NCBI RefSeq assembly: GCF_001746365.1
Contig: NZ_MJAJ01000002.1
Coordinates: 1-32,310, forward strand
DNA: 32,310 bases
Direction: 5' to 3'
Source: Streptomyces sp. LUP30
GTDB lineage: Bacteria; Actinomycetota; Actinomycetes; Streptomycetales; Streptomycetaceae
Shown here: one piece after another, positions 8,328 through 16,249 of the stretch
Layout of the letters: every line of letters starts with the position of its first letter
Position numbering within the stretch: the first letter of the stretch is position 1
The notes under the pieces: generated by a model
What the model was told of the DNA's origin: nothing
Seen by the model: the letters and a program-made list of their open reading frames with translations, nothing else
Database searches by the model: none
Made by a program: the position numbers and the translations under genes

Positions 8328-9080
8328 ATGACCTCCCCCACACCCCGCCCTGAGTCCACGACGCCCGCGTCCGCGCATTCCGCGACGGCATCCACCACCA
8401 CATCCGAGAGCCCCTCGTCACCCTGGGCCTTCGTGGTCACCGTCGTCTGCGACATCGTGCTTCCCGTGGGGCTCTATTACCTGTTACGCGCGTGCGGAGC
8501 GGGTGAGATCATCGCCCTGCTGCTCAGCGGTTCAGCGCCCGCTCTGCACACGCTCCATTCCGCGATACGCCATCGAAGACTGGACGCGATCGGGGTTTTC
8601 ACCCTCGCGCTACTCGTGGCGAGCGCGGTTGCTTCGCTGCTGACCTCGGACCCGCGCATCGCTCTCGCCCGCAACGGCCTGTTCACCGCGCTGGCCGGAA
8701 TCTGGCTGCTGGTCACCCTGTTCACCGGGCGCCCGTTCACCTACCAGGCGCTGCGCACCCTCCTGCCCGGGAAGACCACGACGCTGGAGCGGTTGTGGAC
8801 GTCCGACGCGTCGTTCCGGCGTGTGTGGCGCGGCTTGACCGTGCTGTGGGGCGTCGGTCTGCTGTGCGACGCCCTGCTTCGGCTTGTCATGGCCTACACC
8901 TTGCCCGTCGACAGCGTCCCCGCGCTGGACGGCGTCCTGTACGGGATCTCGTGGATCTTCCTCCAGGTGATCACTCAGGTCGTGCTGGTCCGCACCCGCA
9001 CGCTCGGCAAGATTTTCGGCAGCCTCGGACCCCGCCGCGCCTTCGCGGCCACGACCCAGCAGGACGAGGCGAGCGACTGA
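8328..9080 (+). CDS. VC0807-like multi-pass membrane protein
   Basis: A 250-residue protein with a low-complexity Ser/Thr/Pro/Ala N-terminus (about 1-28), then around six hydrophobic segments (roughly 31-50, 54-70, 85-105, 118-132, 163-190, 205-222). The pattern, with PVGLYYLLRACG near the start and ITQVVLVRTRTLG near the end, resembles the VC0807 family of unknown function found widely in actinomycetes. It may be co-transcribed with the preceding tetR, and GGAG at 8316-8319 stands 8 nt before the ATG. Next to a TetR gene it might be a transport or resistance-related membrane component, but nothing in the sequence proves that. Confidence 0.75.
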   Translation: MTSPTPRPESTTPASAHSATASTTTSESPSSPWAFVVTVVCDIVLPVGLYYLLRACGAGEIIALLLSGSAPALHTLHSAIRHRRLDAIGVFTLALLVASAVASLLTSDPRIALARNGLFTALAGIWLLVTLFTGRPFTYQALRTLLPGKTTTLERLWTSDASFRRVWRGLTVLWGVGLLCDALLRLVMAYTLPVDSVPALDGVLYGISWIFLQVITQVVLVRTRTLGKIFGSLGPRRAFAATTQQDEASD

Positions 9081-9503
9081 GCGGACACGGAACCCGATCA
9101 CGCGAGAGACGGCACTACCTACGCAGGCCCCCTGGGGCCACCCCGGCGAAAGTGTGCTGCGGCTCGCGCCGCGCCGGAGTGAGCACATGGTTCGTGCCCG
9201 CGGTGACCCCGTTCTGGGCGCCGGGGAGATGAGCTTCCGTGCGGAGTCCGGGCATGGCGCGGTCGATGAGGTGAGTAACCAGTCGACCGGATACTGCCCG
9301 GACATCTGCTCGTGGTCGGCCGTCGCCAAGGCTCCGGACGCAGCCGGGATCGATCACCCTTCCGGCTTCACCCATGCAGGGATGTTCCGGCGGTGCCCCT
9401 CACGACTGCCCGCCGTGGAGAGCCGAGGGCCGGCACCACGACGACGAACCACGGCGGCGGGTTTCGGCAGCACACGCACCCCGGCGAACCCTGACCCCGC
9501 GCG
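9081..9503. other. Gene-free stretch between convergent genes
   Basis: This lies between two convergent stop codons. I see no convincing coding frame: the open frames have compositions typical of antisense or shadow frames and no recognisable motif. A short inverted repeat, GGCCCC-CT-GGGGCC at 9126-9139, about 45 bp after the membrane protein gene, could add to termination but lacks a T-tract. Confidence 0.4.
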
Positions 9504-10142
9504 TCAGCGGCGGACCAGCACCGCGTGCGTGACGGTCGGCGAACCGACCAGCTCGGACACCCGGTAGCCGTCGATCCCGTCACCCAGACTGTCCAGCAGC
9601 CGTTCCCCGCGCCCGATCAGCAGTGGCGCGATCGCCAGATGCAGCTCGTCGATCAGCCCGGCGCGCAGATACTGCTGGATGACCGCAGCACCGCCGCCGA
9701 TCCGGACGTCCTTGCCGCCCGCTGCGTCGAAGGCGCGCTGGAGCACCGTCTCCAGCGGCTCGTCGGTGAAGTGGAAGCTCGTTCCGCCGGTCATCTCCAG
9801 CGTCGGGCGCACATGGTGGGTGTGCACGAAAACGTCGTGGTGGTAGGGCGGGTTGTCGCCCCACCAGCCCTTCCAGGACTCGTCCTGCCACGGCCCGCGC
9901 TGCGGGCCGAACATGTTCCGCCCCATGATCGTGGCACCGATGTTCTGCTCGCCGCGGGCGAAGTAGTCGACATCGATTCCGGTCTTCCCCGCGGCCAGAT
10001 CCTCCGCCGCGGAGACGAACCAGCTGTGCAGGTCGTCACCCCAGCCGACACCGTCGCCGAACGGGGCGTCCAGTCGCTGGTTCGCGCCGGCCGCGAAGCC
10101 GTCGAGGGAGATCGTCACGTTGTGGACGCGGACCTTGGGCAT
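9504..10142 (-). CDS. Dihydrofolate reductase / RibD C-terminal-like reductase
   Basis: A 212-residue protein starting MPKVRVHNVTISLDGFAAG, the standard first strand of the RibD-C/DHFR-like family. It has a nucleotide-binding GATIMGRNMFG segment in the middle and the VRIGGGAAVIQQYLRAGLIDELHLAIAP motif near residue 165, typical of NAD(P)H-dependent reductases such as those annotated 'dihydrofolate reductase family'. The physiological substrate is unknown; they are usually single-gene units, as here. The start at 10142 is preceded on the minus strand by GAGAGGTG 7 nt upstream; a longer frame to 10223 exists but its first residues do not look like protein. Confidence 0.88.
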   Translation of the reverse strand: MPKVRVHNVTISLDGFAAGANQRLDAPFGDGVGWGDDLHSWFVSAAEDLAAGKTGIDVDYFARGEQNIGATIMGRNMFGPQRGPWQDESWKGWWGDNPPYHHDVFVHTHHVRPTLEMTGGTSFHFTDEPLETVLQRAFDAAGGKDVRIGGGAAVIQQYLRAGLIDELHLAIAPLLIGRGERLLDSLGDGIDGYRVSELVGSPTVTHAVLVRR

Positions 10143-10329
10143 GGCCTTCACCTCTCGTGCTGATGTCGTTCTCTCACACCTGCGTCGTACGGAGCCTGCC
10201 TGGATCGACATCCCCGCGCACATTCTTTCGGTCGACTTCTTTCCACGCCGTGATCCGTTCGATTCGGTTCGGGAGAACCGGAAGCGGGTCGTGCGGACCG
10301 TCCCTCACGCACCCGGCCGTCCAGTCCGT

Positions 10330-10571
10330 CAGCGGGCGGCACCCACAGCCGGCCGGCGAGGGCGATGAACAGACGCAACGCGGTCAGCTGCGACGGGATC
10401 CGCTCGACCTGGCGCAGTCCGTTCGCAAGAACATCCGGCGCGGGCTCGATGTCAGGACGACGGCGTCTGCTCCGGTGGCCGGGCCACAGCGCCATTGGAA
10501 GGGCATGTCGGCCGGGTATTCGCAGTCGTCGGCGGAGCCGATGAGGTAGTCGTTTTCGCCGAGGTCGACGG
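10330..10571 (-). pseudogene. Decayed fragment of an unidentified protein
   Basis: Next to the IS630 relic, the minus strand reads as protein-like sequence in two frames: DLGENDYLIGSADDCEYPAD followed by a segment ending GADAVVLTS, then after a frame change PDVLANGLRQVERIPSQLTA and LRLFIALAGRLWVPPADG. Both parts have sensible composition and together look like the C-terminal half of one gene broken by a frameshift near 10455. I do not recognise the family. The preceding IS scrap suggests it was disrupted by transposition. Confidence 0.4.
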
Positions 10572-10787
10572 TCGGGGAGTTGGGGCGGCCGGCGGACCGC
10601 AGAGCCGCCGTCCCGCCTCGCGCCAGGCCCGGCGCCAGCGTTCCACCGACCGCATACTCGCCCGCAGGTCCTTCGCCATCACCGCGGTCTTCACATCCGC
10701 CGCGGACCGTCCGCCGGCCCGGAGCCGGATCCTCTCCCGAATCGCCCGACGTTCAGCGGTCAGGTTCCCACCCTCCGGATAAGGCAT
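10560..10787 (-). pseudogene. IS630-type transposase N-terminal HTH remnant
   Basis: Reading from ATG 10787, the frame begins MPYPEGGNLTAERRAIRERI and continues to RSVERWRRAWREAG, the characteristic N-terminal helix-turn-helix of IS630-family transposases in Streptomyces. After WREAG a one-base shift is needed to continue as ALRSAGRPNSPTV. The DDE catalytic part is absent and an unrelated coding fragment follows. This is a truncated, frameshifted relic, not an active element. No terminal inverted repeats were found. Confidence 0.65.
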
Positions 10788-11249
10788 ACCGCAGGGATCA
10801 TGAACCCTCAGCACCCCGACGACAACCCGAAAGCCTCAGTGACTGGCGGCAGTTGAAATACACGAGCCCACCCGTATCACCCCCCAGGAGCTCTGTAAGT
10901 TCAGGGGAACCGGAGGTTTCTCGGCGGGAAACGGAGTGTCGGGGGTCCTGATTCGTGGGTGCTTTGCGACGACCGGTTGGGCTCGAGGTGAACCCGCGCG
11001 TGTGACCTCACTGATGTGGGGTGGGGACGTCCGGACTCGGTTCACGCTTCGTCGCGGTGTGTGAGGGTCCGTCAGCGAGCAGCCGGTGATGCCGAACGCC
11101 TCGGTGAGGTGACGCGGATCGGGCCCGTGGGTGAGGCCACCTTCGAGCTGCCGGCCGCTTCAGCGGCGCTTCCTGTCCGCGCACGCTCGCCGCCCGCACG
11201 ATAACCGCGTGACAGCGCCGAACCCTTGGCACCGGCCCGCGAGCCGCGT

Positions 11250-11822
11250 TCAATCCGGGCTCGGGAGACCGGAAAGCAGGGCCGCGGCAGCTCTGTCGAA
11301 AGGGGCGATGCTGCCCGCAGCGCGACACAAGATGTGGGCACCTTCGAGTGTGACGATCATGAGCGTGGCCAGATCAGCAGACTGGGACGGGCTCATTCCG
11401 GCGCGGGTGAGTTTTCCGGCGAGTTCGCCGCCCCATGCGGTGAATGCCTGGGCCGCGACGGTGCGCAGGCTGTTCTGGTCGGCGATGGCCGCACCGCCGT
11501 CGACGGTGACCGCCGCGATTGCGCAGCCGCCGCCTGCGGCGGACGCCTCGACCACGGGGCGGACGCTGCCGACGAACGCCTCCACGACTTCGCGTGGCGT
11601 GCGGGCCGGCAATTCGTGCAGGTGACTGCGGACGCCTTCTGCGTTACGGCGGGCGGCTTCGAGCGCGAGTTGCTGTTTGCCGCCCGGGAAGTGGTGATAG
11701 ATCGCTCCGCGTGCGGCACCGCTCTCGGCCAGCACGTCGGTGAAGGACATGGCTGCCAGGCCGTGGCGCTGCAGCAGTCCGATTGCTGCGCTGATCATGC
11801 GGGACTTCGTGTCCGCGGCCAT
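11250..11822 (-). CDS. TetR family repressor (LmrA/YxaF-like)
   Basis: A 190-residue regulator. The N-terminal domain reads TKSRMISAAIGLLQRHG and then SFTDVLAESGAARGAIYHHF, a typical TetR helix-turn-helix ending in YHHFPGGKQQL. The C-terminal domain has GGCAIAAV and a late TLEGAHILCRA helix, as in LmrA/YxaF-type repressors. The start at 11822 is chosen because AAGGGGG stands 5 nt upstream on the minus strand; a longer open frame upstream runs through the operators and opposing genes and is not coding. It is divergent from a YdhR-like monooxygenase and a VOC protein gene, with two palindromic ACTAG operators between, so it probably represses both itself and that pair. Confidence 0.92.
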   Translation of the reverse strand: MAADTKSRMISAAIGLLQRHGLAAMSFTDVLAESGAARGAIYHHFPGGKQQLALEAARRNAEGVRSHLHELPARTPREVVEAFVGSVRPVVEASAAGGGCAIAAVTVDGGAAIADQNSLRTVAAQAFTAWGGELAGKLTRAGMSPSQSADLATLMIVTLEGAHILCRAAGSIAPFDRAAAALLSGLPSPD

Positions 11823-11835
11823 CACGACCCCCTTG

Positions 11836-11855
11836 ACTAGTACGGACATCCTAGT
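11836..11855. promoter_or_regulatory. TetR operator 1
   Basis: ACTAGTACGG-ACATCCTAGT is an imperfect palindrome centred at 11845.5. Its half-site, ACTAG[TG]A, is the same as in operator 2. It lies 14-33 bp before the tetR start codon, where bound repressor would block that promoter. Confidence 0.65.
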
Positions 11856-11865
11856 CCATGCTCCC

Positions 11866-11885
11866 ACTAGGACGCACGTACTAGT
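11866..11885. promoter_or_regulatory. TetR operator 2
   Basis: ACTAGGACGC-ACGTACTAGT is the mirror-image partner of operator 1. The outer arms of the pair, GACTAGTACG (11835-11844) and CGTACTAGTC (11877-11886), are perfect inverted repeats, and so are the inner TCCTAGT and ACTAGGA. The centres are 30 bp apart. It lies 37-56 bp before the start of the monooxygenase gene. Confidence 0.65.
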
Positions 11886-11921
11886 CGCGGGCTGAACAGC
11901 CCCGAAAACCGGAGGTTCGTG

Positions 11922-12230
11922 ATGGGCAAGACATTCCTCTACACCGAGATCCAGGCAGCAGTTCCGTTCGATCAGTTCGACTGGCAGCAGATCAACGCGG
12001 CACTGAAGACCGCGCCGGGCCTGATCCGCAAGACATGGCTGTCCGGCATCGGGACGCACACCGTCGGGGGCTTCTACGAGTTCGACAGCGCTCAGAACGC
12101 CCTGGCCTTCGCTCAGGGCCCCTTCGCCGAAGAAGCCCGCCGGGCCGGAGCCCCGGCCACCACACGACTGTTCGACGGCGACATCGTCAAAGACGCCAGT
12201 ATCGACCTGAACTCGCCCTACTACACCTGA
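11922..12230 (+). CDS. YdhR-like putative monooxygenase
   Basis: A 102-residue protein, the usual size for the YdhR family of dimeric alpha-beta barrel proteins annotated as putative mono-oxygenases. The core PGLIRKTWLSG...HTVGGFYEFDSAQNALAFA matches the family pattern PGxxxKxW...GGxYxFxxxxxALA. GGAGG at 11911-11915 sets the ATG at 11922 (6-nt spacer) over the in-frame GTG 3 nt earlier. It is transcribed away from the TetR repressor and followed 85 bp later by a VOC protein gene. The arrangement suggests a TetR-induced response to a small aromatic or quinone-like compound; the substrate is unknown. Confidence 0.85.
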   Translation: MGKTFLYTEIQAAVPFDQFDWQQINAALKTAPGLIRKTWLSGIGTHTVGGFYEFDSAQNALAFAQGPFAEEARRAGAPATTRLFDGDIVKDASIDLNSPYYT

Positions 12231-12268
12231 CACCGCAGGATGCCGCCGCGTCGATTCTGAACACCGCC

Positions 12269-12288
12269 CCGCCCCAACGCCAGGGCGG
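12269..12288 (+). terminator. Weak intergenic hairpin
   Basis: CCGCCC-caacgcca-GGGCGG forms a short stem between the monooxygenase and VOC genes. It lacks a T-tract and may only partly separate the two genes or stabilise the upstream message. Confidence 0.25.
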
Positions 12289-12315
12289 CCCGGCCTCAAA
12301 GGGAAAGTCATCTCG

Positions 12316-13038
12316 ATGAACATCACGCGGCACCCCGAGAACACCGTCAGCTGGATCGATCTCGGCACCCCCGACATGGCAACGACGACGGCGTTCTACT
12401 CCGAGCTGTTCGGCTGGACTGTTGCCCAACCGGACTCCAACGGGTACCGGCTCTGCACACTGCGCGGACATCTCGTCGCCGCCTTGGGGCCGGCTGAGGA
12501 CGCCGGCGCACCCTACTGGACGACCAACGTCACCGTGCCGGACATCCGGGCCACCACAACCCGCTTCACGAACCTGGGAGCCCAGATCATCGTGGCACCA
12601 ACCCCGGTCGGGACGCTCGGCTACGCCTCCGTCACGATCGACCCCATCGGCGCACCACTGTCACTCTGGCAGCCCGGCACCCATGACGGCATGCAGCTGA
12701 TGCACGAACCTGGGTCCTTCGCCCGCATCAGCCTTCTCACCGACCACTCCGCGGAGGCCGCCGCCTTCTACCGACCAGCACTGCACTGGGACTCCAACGC
12801 CCGGCACACCGAGTTCCGGTTGCCGGACGACTCCATCGCCACCACCGGCAAACCGCCGGGGAAGCCAACGGCGCAGCGATCACTCTGGCTGGTCAGTTTC
12901 GTCGGCAACGGACCCGCCGCCGACGCCAAGCGGGCCCGACAGCTCGGTGCGACCGAAGTTCGCCGAACCACCGATGGAGACGTGGTCATGCGCGATCCCA
13001 CCGGCGCTCTGTTCGGCCTCACTCAGGACGTCCGATAG
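12316..13038 (+). CDS. Two-domain VOC (glyoxalase/bleomycin-resistance fold) protein
   Basis: A 240-residue protein with two vicinal-oxygen-chelate units: residues about 8-118 (VSWIDLGTPDMATTTAFYSELFGW...) and about 130-238 (FARISLLTDHSAEAAAFYRPAL...GALFGLTQDVR). Each has the FYxxLFGW-type helix and a closing DPxGAxxxLxQ strand (DPIGAPLSLWQ; DPTGALFGLTQ). Such tandem VOC proteins occur widely in Streptomyces; some bind toxic small molecules, others are metal-dependent lyases or dioxygenases. Function here is not determined. It is probably in the TetR-controlled unit with the YdhR-like gene. An A/G-rich AAAGGGAAAG ribosome-binding region precedes the ATG. Confidence 0.85.
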   Translation: MNITRHPENTVSWIDLGTPDMATTTAFYSELFGWTVAQPDSNGYRLCTLRGHLVAALGPAEDAGAPYWTTNVTVPDIRATTTRFTNLGAQIIVAPTPVGTLGYASVTIDPIGAPLSLWQPGTHDGMQLMHEPGSFARISLLTDHSAEAAAFYRPALHWDSNARHTEFRLPDDSIATTGKPPGKPTAQRSLWLVSFVGNGPAADAKRARQLGATEVRRTTDGDVVMRDPTGALFGLTQDVR

Positions 13039-13329
13039 TCCTGCTCCACCCGAACGCATCACCCAGACAATCGCGCACCGAGTTGTCAGCGTTCCACCGA
13101 ACGAATTACCAGGCTGTTGCTACAGCGGCAAGGGCAGCGCCCCGAGTCCCCCTCGGGCTGGGGCAGCCTCTTACGGCGCTGTCGACCCTGCCGGTACGAG
13201 CAGCGGCAGGGTGCCGTGCCAGGGACGACGTACGAGCCCTGCTTCCTGGCACGCCTCGTGGTTCATGCCGAGAGGCTGCTTGCGATCACCCACTCCCCCA
13301 CCGCCGGCACCTAGCCAGGGCGTGTACCG

Positions 13330-13772
13330 AAAGTGGATCATGCGGTGGGATGATCTCGGCCGTGGCGCGTGGAGATCCGACCGACGCACTGGTAGACGTC
13401 CATGCGGTCGGCCTGGAGCCGCCTGAGCGCCGTGTCACCGCGCGCCGGATGTTGACCGCCGAGAGCTTGTCGTGGTTGGGCCACGACTCGGCGTCGGCGG
13501 CCATGTTGCCGTGCACCTTGGTGGCGAGGACGACCTTGCCGCGGGCTCGCCGCCCCTGGCGCACCAAGAGATTGCTGATCTCCTCGGTGCGGCACTCGTT
13601 CTCGCCCCAGCCGTACATGTTCCCCGTGTCGAAGAAGTTTGACGTCGGCCTCCCGCGCCGCGTCCATGATCGCGTGGCTGTCGGCCTCGTTCGCCTGCGG
13701 CCCGGAATTCATGGTGTCCAGGACCGGACGGCCGACCTTGAGGCCCGTGCGTACGAGCTGCGTGTGCTTCAT
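13330..13772 (-). pseudogene. Aldo-keto reductase pseudogene
   Basis: From ATG 13772 the frame reads MKHTQLVRTGLKVGRPVLDT and continues to ADSHAIMDAARE, the usual start of an aldo-keto reductase. At about 13635 the match jumps one frame to FFDTGNMYGWGENECRTEE (keeping the catalytic Asp and Tyr), then KVVLATKVHGNMAADAE and SWPNHDKLSAVNIRRAV. At about 13435 it shifts again to RRLQADRMDVYQC and is lost near 13340. Only about the first 45% of a normal gene (about 330 residues) remains. At least two frameshifts and a 3' truncation make it non-functional. Confidence 0.85.
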
Positions 13773-13843
13773 GGCCACCTAGCCACGGTTTCGAGTCGCT
13801 CCGGGCAAGAGCGTCGAGGAGGGCCAAGGGGCGGCAAAGACAG

Positions 13844-13873
13844 TTGACATGGACCGCTCCACGATGATTATCT
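13844..13873 (+). promoter_or_regulatory. Promoter of the secreted tandem SnoaL-like gene
   Basis: A consensus TTGACA (13844-13849) is followed by GATTAT (13866-13871) or TTATCT (13868-13873) at 16-18 bp spacing. The -10 region overlaps the palindrome listed next, a layout that suits repression by competition with RNA polymerase. Confidence 0.5.
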
Positions 13874-13884
13874 GCTTAAGCAGA
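13871..13884. promoter_or_regulatory. MarR-type operator upstream of the tandem SnoaL gene
   Basis: TCTGCTTAAGCAGA is a perfect 14-bp palindrome. It shares the TCTGC...GCAGA arms of the two palindromes beside the MarR gene (16228-16267), about 2.3 kb away. I infer that it is bound by the same MarR protein. Confidence 0.6.
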
Positions 13885-13941
13885 GATTGAAGCTTCAAGT
13901 TACTCCCCGGTTTCACTCGCATGAGATGTCTGGAGCGCACC

Positions 13942-14904
13942 ATGCCCCCTACTGCCCCCACCACCTCCGCCCGCAGGGCCGTCGTCGCCTTCCTCGCCGC
14001 CGCCGCGGCCCTGGGCGCGGCCGCCGTACCCGCCGTACCCGCCGTGGCAGCTCCGCAGGGCCCGGCCGCCGGGCACGCGGCGCACGGCCATGGCGGCTAC
14101 GGCGACACCGCCCGCCTCGGCTACCAGAAGACCGTCGCCATCACCGTCACCAAGAGGGTGTTCGAGCACGGGGACACCGCGGTCGTCGACCGCTTCGTAC
14201 GGCCGGACTACATCCAGCACAACCCGACCGCGGCCGACGGGGCGGCGGGCCTCAGGGCCCTGGCCACCTCGATCCACCAGCAGTTCCCCGACGCCCGGTA
14301 CGACGTCAAGCGGGCCATCTCCCAGGGCGACCTCGTGCTGCTCCACTCCAACGTGGTGCTGGTCCCGGGCACCAAGGGCGCGTCCGTCATCGACATCTTC
14401 CGTTTCCAGGGCGGGAAGGTGGCCGAGCACTGGGACGTGATCCAGAACGTGCCGGACACCACGGCCAGCGGCAACGACATGTTCTCCACGCTGAGTTCAC
14501 CGCAGGTCTCGCAGCCCCTGGACCACCGGCTCACCCAGGCCAACCAGGCGCTGGTCACCAAGGCCTTCGACGAGCTCATTGTCCACAAGGACCTGACCGC
14601 CCTCGACCGCTACTGGGACCCCGGCTACCTCCAGCACAACCCGCAGATGCAGAGCGGCGTGCCCGCCGCGAAGGCCGGCCTCGGCGGTTACTTCGCCTCG
14701 GCACCGCAACTGACGGTCACCCCGAAGCGGATCATCGCCGAGGGCGACCTGGTGGCCGTCCACAGCCACTACGTCAACTATCCGGGAGACCGGGGCACGG
14801 CGATCCTGGACCTGTTCCGGGTGCGGAACGGCAAGATCGTCGAGCACTGGGACATCATCCAGAACGTCCCGGAGACCTCGGCCAATGGCAACGGCATGTT
14901 CTAG
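13942..14904 (+). CDS. Secreted protein with two tandem SnoaL-like (NTF2-fold) domains
   Basis: A 320-residue product. The N-terminus (ARRAVVAFLAAAAALGAAAV...AVAA) is a signal peptide with probable cleavage after about residue 37. Two similar domains follow, about 58-182 and 194-320. Each carries Y[IL]QHNP (92-95 and 231-234), a GDLV...HS strand, D[IL]FR, and a KVAEHWDVIQNVP / KIVEHWDIIQNVP motif (EHWD at 162 and 301), ending in a short Asn-rich tail (ASGNDMF; SANGNGMF). The same motifs occur in the single-domain protein at 18052-18432, which suggests duplication of a SnoaL-like 'aldol condensation' (COG4922-type) unit. Start 13942 is set by GGAG 6 nt upstream. The substrate is unknown, and export of this fold is uncommon. 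Confidence 0.88.
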   Translation: MPPTAPTTSARRAVVAFLAAAAALGAAAVPAVPAVAAPQGPAAGHAAHGHGGYGDTARLGYQKTVAITVTKRVFEHGDTAVVDRFVRPDYIQHNPTAADGAAGLRALATSIHQQFPDARYDVKRAISQGDLVLLHSNVVLVPGTKGASVIDIFRFQGGKVAEHWDVIQNVPDTTASGNDMFSTLSSPQVSQPLDHRLTQANQALVTKAFDELIVHKDLTALDRYWDPGYLQHNPQMQSGVPAAKAGLGGYFASAPQLTVTPKRIIAEGDLVAVHSHYVNYPGDRGTAILDLFRVRNGKIVEHWDIIQNVPETSANGNGMF

Positions 14905-15742
14905 AGGCCGGGGCCCCGCCCGTCAGCCCCCGTGCCGGTCCGTCGACGTGGACGGTGGCGAACACCGCCCGGGCGCGGGTGCCGTCGGCCGCCTCCCAGA
15001 CGCCGCTGACGTGGCCGGCCGCCGTCTCGGGGCGGGCGTCGGGTGCAGTGGGGTCCAGGTCGCGGTGCAGGCGCACGGCCCCGCCGTCCTCCGCGGTCAG
15101 GACGGTGCTCCGCTCGTCGTCGGTGCCCAGCGGGACCCAGCACGCCGGGGAGCAGCTACCGCAGCGTGCTCGCCAAGATCGTCGGTCGCCGGCTGGATTC
15201 CGAACACCCTCAGATCACCGAACCTACCTCAAGGTGCCTCGCGCGCTCTTCCGCGACCGGGGCGTTCGTAGCGCCAGCCAGTCGTTCCCAACTACCCTGC
15301 GGAACCAAGGGTGTTCAGGCGCGCGCGAGGCGTTCGGCCACGGCGTTTCCGTAACACCGTTCCGCGACGCCTGTCGCTGACGGCATGCCCGCACCCGGCA
15401 ACGGTCCGAGCGGTACACAGCCGCCCTCGACCGCTCCACCCCCACCGCCCACGACCTGCCACATACCGGGCACTCCGCTTGCTCGCCACGCTGCATCGCG
15501 AAGACTCGCGCACGGGTCCGCCGACGCCTCCGCCGCCATCGTCTGCGGCAGCGGACCACCGCACTCCTGCCCATACCGCCGAGCCGTCTTGTCAGCTCCC
15601 CAACCCAGATGATCCAGTCGTACACACCTCACGACCAGGGAGCAAAACACCTACTGAACCGACGACCGTCAGGTGAGGCCAGAGGCAAGCTCTGGCGGCG
15701 CCCGAAGCCCGCGACGCGGCGGTCCGGATCAACGACAGGAGC
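14905..15742. other. Gene-poor stretch between tandem SnoaL gene and marR
   Basis: About 840 bp between convergent genes. On the minus strand at roughly 14920-15150 there is a protein-like stretch (VRLHRDLDPTAPDARPETAA, then VSGVWEAADGTRARAVFATV) that I cannot place in a family and that has no start; it may be a gene remnant. The rest, 15150-15742, shows no supported gene. A minus-strand piece near 15320-15375 (ERCYGNAVAERLAR) faintly recalls the end of an IS3-type transposase. Confidence 0.4.
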
Positions 15743-16180
15743 TTACGCATTCGCGTCGCGGAGCGTGCGCAGGATGCGCTCGAGGTGGCGGCGGTCCTCG
15801 GCTGAGAGTGGCGCGGCGAGGTGATTGCGCAGGTGGGAGACGTGGGCGGTCAGTGCGTGGTCGAGCGCCTGACCGCCCTTGTCGGTCAGAACGGCGAGTG
15901 CGGCTCGCCGGTCGGCAGGATCGGGGTCGCGGCGGATGAGTCCTTCCTTTTCCATACGGTCGGCGAGCCGGGTGAAGCCGCCCGAGCTGAAGGACACGGC
16001 CTCTGCCAGGTCCGTCATGCGGAGCTGGTGGCCGGGGGTCCGGCCCAGCCGCAGCAACACTTCGAACCAGGTCTGCGGTATATCGAGATCGCGGTTCACC
16101 AGGGGCTCGATACGGCTGTGGGCCTCCACGAAGAGACCGAAGAGTGTCACATCGTCGTCGTTCAGCAGTTGCTCGTTCAC
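15743..16180 (-). CDS. MarR family transcriptional regulator
   Basis: A 145-residue protein with the MarR winged helix: QLRMTDLAEAVSFSSGGFTR (about 52-71), LADRMEKEGLIRRDPDPADRR with the wing DRRAALAVLTDKG (about 72-103), and flanking dimerisation helices. MarR proteins usually bind palindromes as dimers and let go on binding phenolic or other small ligands. Start is GTG 16180, with GAGGA very close upstream; an in-frame TGA just before it excludes a longer form. Two palindromes lie 48-87 bp before the start, in the gap to the divergent cassette, and a third lies before the tandem SnoaL gene. It is the likely regulator of genes 13942-19718. Confidence 0.93.
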   Translation of the reverse strand: MNEQLLNDDDVTLFGLFVEAHSRIEPLVNRDLDIPQTWFEVLLRLGRTPGHQLRMTDLAEAVSFSSGGFTRLADRMEKEGLIRRDPDPADRRAALAVLTDKGGQALDHALTAHVSHLRNHLAAPLSAEDRRHLERILRTLRDANA

Positions 16181-16227
16181 TCCTCAAGGATGACAGAAGG
16201 ACATGAGCGGAAGAATCTGCTATTGCG

Positions 16228-16247
16228 ATATCTGCTGCAGCAGATAT
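16228..16247. promoter_or_regulatory. MarR operator A (perfect 20-bp palindrome)
   Basis: ATATCTGCTGCAGCAGATAT is a perfect palindrome in the gap between marR and the divergent cassette. A lone TCTGC half-site lies just upstream at 16216-16220. Confidence 0.75.
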
Positions 16248-16249
16248 AT

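Larger units (their letters stand above)
10143..11249. other. Gene-poor stretch with transposase and gene remnants
   Basis: About 1.1 kb without an intact gene. It holds the two decayed minus-strand fragments listed separately (10330-10787). The remainder, 10143-10329 and 10788-11249, shows no coding frame, RNA gene or strong inverted repeat that I can support. Frames here have mixed codon periodicity and frequent stops, as expected of decayed DNA. Confidence 0.5.

Noticed and set aside
11823..12377. Upstream extension of the TetR frame on the minus strand
   Set aside because: It would run through both operators and antisense to the YdhR-like gene; a good ribosome-binding site marks the start at 11822.
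15315..15390. Possible IS3-type transposase C-terminal fragment (ERCYGNAVAERLAR on the minus strand)
   Set aside because: Only about 15 residues resemble the family and neither side extends the match.
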